In this document: in pieces, positions 23,301-32,300 of the stretch | How positions within the stretch are numbered: position 1 is the first letter of the stretch | Layout: each line of letters starts with the position of its first letter | Source of the DNA: Undaria pinnatifida | Taxonomy: Eukaryota > Sar > Phaeophyceae > Laminariales > Alariaceae | DNA: 64,000 bases | Reading direction: 5' to 3' | Assembly (NCBI GenBank): GCA_012845835.1 | Contig: JABAKD010000016.1 | Location: forward strand, 19,460,696 to 19,524,695 | Program-made: the position numbers and the translations under genes | The notes under the pieces: model-generated | The model's input: only the letters and a program-made list of their open reading frames with translations | Database searches by the model: none | What the model was told of the DNA's origin: nothing

Positions 23301-26300
23301 CAGGCCAAGGTCCGCTATCTTGCCCGTTGTTTTGGTACCCGGGCCGGAGGAGAAGACTAAGATGTTCTCAGCCTTTATGTCGTTGTGCACGTAACCGTTA
23401 TCATGCATAAAGCTAGCCCCGGTGCCGCCCTCGATGATCAGACTGCAAGCATTTCCGGGATTCAGCGGAGACGGAGGGGAAGGGGGGGGGTGTTACCATT
23501 GCCATACACCGCCGTAGTTCGTAGAGCCGGGGGGTGGAGGGAGGGTGAAGGGAGGGGGGGGAGCGTGCTCATTTGTTACTTGCCTTAGTCGTTTGACCAT
23601 TGACCACGCATCCCTTTCGAGACGGAGCACCATTCCTATTCCTACTATTAATAAAGACACCTCCAACATTTGGGCGCTCATTACGCTTCTTCCATATACT
23701 ACATAGAAACTGTTTGCTCATTCTGTGCCCGTCCTGTTTCGCCGTCCGCAGCCACCATCCATCTCCTAGGATAGCGATCGTTTTCTCGCTACTCTCTAGC
23801 CTATAAAACTCTTCCATGTCACATCCGTCCAATTTCCTCATCTCCTCCTCTAACGCATCCCGTTCCTTCTTGTGTATTTCACATTCTTATGCTGCGAGAG
23901 TCCTACTCTCTGTTGTTGTCCCACACGAGCACATATTTGTACGCACTTCCTCCTCCTCCCGAATACTGGCATATCTCTTTCTTCTTTCTGGTAGGTCCAG
24001 ATCCCCTACATGAAATCGATGTTTCAGTCTTTTCGCCTGGTCCATTGGGCCGTGCAGATACGTTTTCATTCCAATATCTTCCCTCAACCCCCCGTATATC
24101 TCAAAGTGCTTCTCCTCTTTTACCTTATTTCTTGGCGCTTGCCTTTCCCTTTCTTCTATTCTCTTACTTTTGTCTTGCATCCGCTAAACTTCTCTGTAGA
24201 CAGTACCTCCTCTCCGTCTCTCCCTATATCCTTCTATATTTTCTCCACTACGTTGTCCCATCTTATTCCAGCTCGCCCTTTTGTTGTTTTCTCCCATAGT
24301 CTACAGTATTATCAACCATGTCTGGCAACCTCTTTTCTGGCATATTCTTCACTTTAAATTGCCATTTGAACTTTCTCGCGTCTCTATTTGTTTTTAGTGG
24401 GTAGATTCCTAGTTCTGCTCTTAGTACTACATTACTCGTCATACTTGGGCATGCTAGAATCTTTTTAGCTGCTGTCATATGCACTGTTTCCAGTTGCTTT
24501 ACGAATTTCTCGTTCCCTTTCCATGGTTTTCCTGGATACTCTAACTTTAGTACAATCACAATCATCAGAATACATATTTTATTCCTAATGTCAAGGTGCG
24601 GGTCTGTTAGGATAGCGTCCGTCTTGCCTACTTGTGATTTGCCCTTTCCTATTACTTTCGCTATGTGTGCATCCCAAGAGCAGTCCTTAGAGCTATCTAC
24701 CCCAAGGTGCTTATATTGGTCTACGATCGGTAGTTCATCTTCTCCCCCCCCATTTAAAGTTTACCGGATTCACCTTATCTTCGTAACATATAACTACTGC
24801 GCATTTTTTCACGTTCGCTGTTACTCAACATTTCCTAGTGTACCCTAGTGCTTTCTCTATATGTTTCTGCAATCCTCCAGGTGTTTCTGATATCCCCACG
24901 AAATCATCCGCAAACATCAACCCCGACACCGTATCTTCCCTCATCGTAACTCCTTTCTTTGCTGCTTCGACTGCTACTATCATGTCTCTAACATATACCT
25001 TGAATAGATTGGGTGATAGTGTACATCCCTGCGCAACTCCTCGTAAAATATGAACATATTTGGATATTTCCCCGTCCAGCATCACAGCACTTCTAGCACA
25101 TTCCGTCAATGCTTTCTCCACATCTTTCCTCCGATCCCAACTTCCCACATACTTTTCCGCAACCCACTCCTCCATACTAACTGTGTCATAGGCCTTCTGT
25201 ACATCTAAGAAGAAACAACACGTCGTTAGCCGAGCGCCTCTCCTCCCTTGAATTATCTTACCTCATGCCTACGCAACTGCGGCGTGGTCCAAATCTTGCT
25301 TGCCCTTCGCTTATTTTTTCGTCCTCGTCCAACATTGCTCCCATTCTATGGTTCAAAATCTTACAGAACTTTGCCTATGGTGCTTAACAGCGTTGTTCCT
25401 CGGTAGTGTAATAGGGCCAGCCTTATCTCCTTTCTTGGATAAGTTTACTGCTATTCCTTCTCTCCACCTGTTAGGCGCGCACACGTTTTTCCATACCCAA
25501 TTATACAACATAACCAACATGATAAGCATACTTTCTCCCCCGTACTTGATACATTAATTCACTATTTCATCTACCCCGGCTCACTTTCTATTCTCAAGTA
25601 TAGCTACACACTTCACTACTTCTGCTCTTGTGAACTATCTCCGTGACCCATCTCAACCACGGTCTTCCCTTTCTGACACACCTACGTTCGCTTCTGCCCG
25701 CGCGCTGATTTCCTTATCGAATTCTACGTCGAACGTTTCGTTGGCTGTGGGCGTTCCTAGCTTGCGGTAATGTTCTACAAGTACTTCCCTCTTCCCCTTC
25801 GAGCTACTAACCATTTTACCGTTCTGTGCTCTCAATGTAGCTATTCCCCTGCCTGCCTCGTCTGCTTGTTGGCCCAGTACCTCCTTCATCCCTACCCACA
25901 TCTGCTTCATCCCGCCATCAAGGTCTTCGTTTGCTTTATGAATTTCGTCTGTCCACAACCCCTTCTTCTTCTTCTTCTCTACCATTTATTTTTATTTTCC
26001 TTCTAGCCGCAGCCTACTCCTCCCATCCTGCCGTAGTTTTAGTCGATATAATTTTTTTCGTACGCCTCTCTCCTTACTCTTATGGCCTATTTTACTTCCT
26101 CTTCCAAAATATTTTACTGCTCTGTTGCATATTATCACTTTCTTCCCTAATACTCTACTTGTTGTGTTCTTCACCAATTGCTCCCATCCTTCTATAACCC
26201 TGTCTCCTGCACTATCTCGTTCCGTATCGTTCTCTGTTGTACCTATTATTTCCAACAGCTCAGAAACACACTCTGCATTCTTGGTCATCTCTTCTTGGAA

Positions 26301-29300
26301 CTCGCGCTGTTTTTCTTTGACTTCTGGTTTATCTATTCTTCATCTCTACAGTTTCCCACCTCGTCTATTCTTGATAACTCTCGTCCGTTGACTCTCTGTC
26401 CATATTAGACGGTGGTCAGTACTTCCTAAGTCCGCTGCGCATACATGTATTTCCGTTACCTTTTGGTTTCAATTTTTCCATCACCATGAAGTCAACAACG
26501 GATCTTTCTCCCTTTGGTATCCACTGTCTGGTCCATTCTGGCCCTGCTTTCTTCACTCTCTCGTTCAACGTCTTCATCTCGTTGCTCTCAAGGAATTCCA
26601 AAACCTATGCCCCATTCTTATGCTTTGTTTATTTCAATGTTTTCACTGGGATGCTTGCCTTCCCGATTCTTGAACTAAAATCTCCCACTAAAACTACTTC
26701 TCCTTGCCTTTTATATATTTTATAAATGATTTCAAGGACGTCAGCCGTGAGTTCGACGAATTTCAGGTCAATACTCATCTTTGCAAGCTGCGTTGTTGGT
26801 ACTCGTAATAATACATATGGGTGAGTTTTTATTGGGAGGTGTCCTATTTTTTGTCCACTATAATGGTAAGTGTTGGTATTTATACTATAGGTGGGGAATT
26901 TTGAGCTAGGTCTAACATCACATCTATTTTATAAATTTATTACCGTATATTTGTACATCTACTGCTATCTCCCCGATCTTCTCTGTATTTCTTTTTTTAC
27001 CGTACTCTTCGACTTTGGGGGCATGCAGATGTTTACTGAGAAGAAATATCTCGCTCCCCTTTCCCCTGTACCCTTATCCATATGCTTTCGTCGTATGTTG
27101 TGTCTTCGATCACCTCTATTTTGGCACACAATAACTATTTGAATAGAAACCCTACTCCCCCCGCCCTCTATTTTTTCTATCCTGCCCCATTTTCTTTTTC
27201 CCTATCCATGCGTACTCTCCAACTTTGCATCCTGTTCCCCCCCCTTTTTCTCCCATGACTCTTGAATTCCCACTATATCTAACTCGTCATTACTTGTTCG
27301 GCTATTTCTGGCCTTCTGCGCTCTTCCGTGGCGAATCCACACACGTTCCATAATCCTATTTTCAGCTTCTTTTTCGCTAGGCTATGCACTCTACTTTCGT
27401 CTATCGTTCCTTCAATGTCTTTACTACTCCTATTCTCTCTACTGTTAACTGTCTTTCCTCTTCTGTTTATGGAATGTCTGAGGAGGTAGGGGGGGGGGGC
27501 TTCATGTATTGATTGCCTTAGTCATGTGACCATTGACCATCCATCTCTTTCAAAACGGAACACCATAGCAACAATTTAACAACCAACAACAACAGCACCG
27601 ACACCAACGCCAACGCCAACGCCGACACCAACACCAACGCCAACACCAACACCAACGCCAACGCCAACGCCAACACCACCAACGACAACAGCAACAACAA
27701 CACCACCAGCGACAACAACATCCATATCGACAACGACAACGACAGTGACAACGACGACAACAACAACCACAAAACACAACAACAACCACAAAACACAACA
27801 ACAACAACACCGAAAGCGAATAGGAAATAGGAACAATGATGTGATGATATCAATACTGTTTATGAGTGATCGCCATTGAAGCGTATGACATGCTACACAT
27901 ACCAAAACAGAAAACTGCTTAGTCAGGGAGATGAAATAAGTCGATAGAGGGGAGGGAGGGGTGAACTCTAGAATCAATTCTTACTTATTCGAGACGTTAA
28001 TTGTTTTTCATGGTGGAGGGAGACGATGCAACGACAATACTAGCAATACAATTTTAATTCCCTCTTTTATGGATTCCTCTCTTTGTCTACTTCCTGTGAA
28101 TGATACGAGTGACCGACGTTGCAGCTCATGCTGCTGCACGTTGAAGGATGGCAAACATGGTAGATATATCGTGGATACCAGCAAAAAGGGAAAAAGAAAA
28201 ACGAAACGGCGATGTCAACGACCTTGGAAGGCAAGACTGGAATGAACGTGATGTCTACTCTTAATCAACCTCACCGCATAACTTCGCTCTCGATCATTTT
28301 TGTTCGTTTGGCGATATCTTCCAGAAGATCCCCGTCAGCCAGCGGATACACCAGCCAAAAGTTGCTCTGCCCGGTATCATTAATTCCCACCGCCTGGTTG
28401 ATGTGAGGGTGGTCCGGCATCCTACGAACAGCGAACAAATGTCATGTAGGTGAACGATCGGGGGGGGGAATGGGAATAGGGACAAGGGATAGCGGTGGGA
28501 TGACAGGCTCGGGTGAATACGTAGGGGTTGGGGATTAAGGATTAGGGATAACGAGTAAAAGTGGCTGAACGGTGCCGGGTGAATAGCTAAGGAGTAACGG
28601 GGAGGGGAGGCAAGGCTGTGTGTGCGTTTTTTTTGTACCACCAGACACATGATGACACAGCATCGCACAGCACAGTAAAAGCCACAGCGTGACACCGCCG
28701 CAAAGCACGGCACAACACGACATACCACAGCACAGCACAGTATGACACAATTCACTTCAGCCCAGCGCAGCTTAGCAGAACACAGCACATCACATTATGC
28801 AGTGCACCGCGTGTACGTGGGTGGGTGGGTGTTGACTCCTGAAGACGGATAGGCTACGGAATACGGGCGCATTGAGGCCACCGAGTATTAAGACCATTTT
28901 GGTCCTAAATATAAGGACCGTTAAGATATTAATATGTATATCCTAACGTTTTTAAAATTTCGTTCGGAGTCAGTGATGCTTGGTATGGCGCAAGCGACGC
29001 GATACTCCCATTTATGGATGGGTTATTTAGTTGGTTTCGTGTGATAGTCTACAGTACGTCCAACCCAACCAAACCCAAAATTGCTGGGATTGCGCCTCAT
29101 TTACCACCCAGCTACTAGTCATTGTACTGATCCCGGCCGTCGAATGGGACTCGCACGCACCAAAGCACGCATGGAAAATGGGACACGAGAGTCTAGGAAT
29201 CAGCCCCTATTCTTCGGATGAGTCGGAAATTAGAATTTTCGATTCGCTTGACATGAAACCCAAAAGCAAGGAGACGCTGCACACAGCAACAGCAACGATA

Positions 29301-32300
29301 ACGCAAAACTAAATAAGCACGAAAGCCCTGCACACGACCTCACTTGATCAGGACTTCCATTTCGCTAAAGATACCCATGGGGCCGAACCCCATCACGCCC
29401 GAGCTGATGTCTCCCTCGCTCCCCTGGTTGGATGTCGGCGGGTGATTGGTACGGGCACACGCACAGGTACAACAGGTACAACATGCACAAGCTGTCCATT
29501 AGAATAACCATATGTCGGACAGATCACGATGTGGATGATCTATCACGAAGATTTATTATTGGTAGTCGGATGGAATGCAAGAGAAAAAACCGGGGGGGGG
29601 AATCCCCGTTTGTTTTTCTAGCTTTTCATTTCAGAGCACTTCCCCCCCCCGGTCTACACGCTATACAAGAGCCCCATACGAGCACAGCCTATCCGTCACA
29701 TCGGACAGCTCACAGATCACAGCTCAACTCACAGCTCGACTGAAAAGACTGAGATGCTTCCTTTATTGTGTTAAATTTGGTCCTGGTATCCGTGATAGAT
29801 CATACAGGTCATATATATATCCGTCGGGGCATGGTGTGATATGCAGGATCGGTGTAGCACAGATCCATACCAGGCAACATATGCCAGATCATGCAGATCG
29901 TTCAGATGATCCGGATCCCACCCGACAACCTGATCTATGTATAGGTAACACAGACCACACAGACCAGGGATCCGCCTTCTCTGAAAGACACAAATCATCA
30001 ATATGAGGGATTATGTCGTCTGCGCAATGTGTCCAAGTAACGGCAAGAAGGGCCATGGTGCACGGTGCCAAGAGGGGGGGGGCACCCATTTCATGATTCA
30101 TAGCCGTAGTGTTGAGACCACAAACCTCGCATCTCGCATCCTTACAATGCCGGGACGGAGCACATCGGGTTTTCACCGACCAGGCAGACAACGCGTGCGC
30201 CCAGCGCGAACGTATTGATTGGTAGGGGAGATACACAACCAATATGGTTAATCGTACTGTAATTACTTTCATTTGCACCTGTGGTACCGGCACTAGTTTG
30301 GCATGCTACAATGTGCGGCATGATCTTCAACGTCGGTCACTCAAAACAAGAATTCTCAGTAGAAGGAAGGAAGGAAGGAAGGAAGGAAGGAAGGAAGGAA
30401 GGAAGGAAGGAAGGAAGGAAGGAAGGAAGGAAGGAAGGAAGGAAGGAAGGAAGGAAGGAAGGAAGGAAGGAAGGAAGGAAGGAAGGTACGAAGCTATGTC
30501 TGCGGCCGCGAGCAGAGACATACAAAAAAAAAAAAAAACGAAACAGAAAAAACACATAAGAAAACTCACAGGGACAACCGTTTGCCCTGGTGCCAGGGTG
30601 TACACACAAGGATGTACTGTATACACATCGGCAGCAGTTCCAACCCTTCACAATTTATGAGAAGATCACCACCACCACAATTTCGTTTTCGGGAGTGTTT
30701 AGTAGTAGTCGTAGTTGCATAGTAGTGATCGAGGTTGAAGCTCATGCTGCACATCGTCCGATGACAAGCAATATATTTTTTAAACAACACGATAGATGGA
30801 AAAATGTAAAGCAGTAGCAAAAACAGATGAAATTATTTTTCCGCGGCTTTTCTTTGGAAGATCTTCCTATTACCATGGTACACTTACTTGTATACCTTGT
30901 CCATCCAAAACCGACCTTGAGAGAAACGATTAAAACGCAACTCAGTGAGCAATGACACGGCTTGGTATTAGCATTAGTAGTAGTGTTGGCAAAGTACGTG
31001 TGCTACCGTAGAATAGAGGGGCACCGATTATTTTATGATGCTCCTCACTCGAGAGAAGCTACGATACCAACAAAAAAAATCTCTCCCAAAAACTGATTTT
31101 TTGGGGGGGAAAAACGCCACGTATAACCTAAAATATAAATACCAACACTTACCATTATAGTGGACAAAAAATAGGACACCTCCCAAAAAAAACTCACCCA
31201 TATACTCCGGAGTAGTATGTTATAAGTACCAACAACGCAGCTTGCAAAGATGAGTATTGACCTGAAATACGTCGAACTCACGGCCGACGTCCTTGTAATA
31301 TTTCTTATAAAATATAGGCTATATACCAGATGAAGTAAATCCCGTGGCCCATGTAGGTGTACCACGAAAAAGATTGCAAAAATATATATATATATTTTTT
31401 TGACGATTTTGGGTTAATAAGCAGTCCCGTGATTCAGAAAACGTTTTAGCCAAAAGTGCTAGAGTATGATACCGCCACCGCAGAACGCGTCAAACACAAC
31501 TACTGCTGCGGCTATATAACCCAACGATATTGGGGAGTTCCTCACTCGAGGACCCCGACCCGTCACCACTCACAATTATTCTGGCAATAAAAAAGGCTAC
31601 CCCTATGATATCACTTGTCAAGTCTCACCGCCTTGGAAGTCTTCATGGTGCACGTGACTCCGAGGGTATCCCGAAAACAAAAATATCGACATTCCTACGA
31701 ATGCATGTTTGTAACTAGCTTGAAAAAAATACAGGTACAATTCCAAAGCTATCTCACCGCCTATAAGGTCTTCATAGCGCCGGCGAACCCAATATCCGGC
31801 ATGGACACCATCCTGACGCACCCGGAGCCTCCCTCCCCCAAAAATCTCCCCAAAACCATACCCGGTGGGCCTATCGTAGCAACAGTGCCAGAAACAGCAG
31901 CAGTAGCAGCAGCAGCCACCACCCTCTCAGCGATAAGGACGGCGATAGGGTTACCACTGGCTCTCGCGCGCTCTACGCAGGCGTGGTGGTATTTCCCCGG
32001 GAACCAGCTACTAATTGCACCGGGTACACTGTTAGCCGGGAGGGGGCAGAGGAGCTCCACCGTAGGAGATACTGCCACTGCCGGGGTTGCGTCGTGCTGC
32101 GGGGGGGGGAGCCGACCCTAGATAGGATAAGACGAGCAGGGAGGGGTAGCGGGGGTGGAGGTGGGGTGATGACAGGGTGTCTGTGGGAGGCGGAGAGAGG
32201 GGGTGAGCGGGGGGGAGACGACTATGGGTGGGATAAGACGAGCGGGGGTGGGTAGGAGGGGTGGAGAGGAGGTGGGGGGGTTGTTGGGGGGGGGGGGGCA

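Noticed and set aside
27518-27977. Hydrophobic Leu/Val ORFs resembling membrane proteins
   Set aside because: Translations of a CAA/CAC/GCC array; three frames give equally long ORFs.
30244-30660. KEGR-repeat ORF and its Pro/Ser/Phe antisense
   Set aside because: Translation of the AAGG microsatellite.
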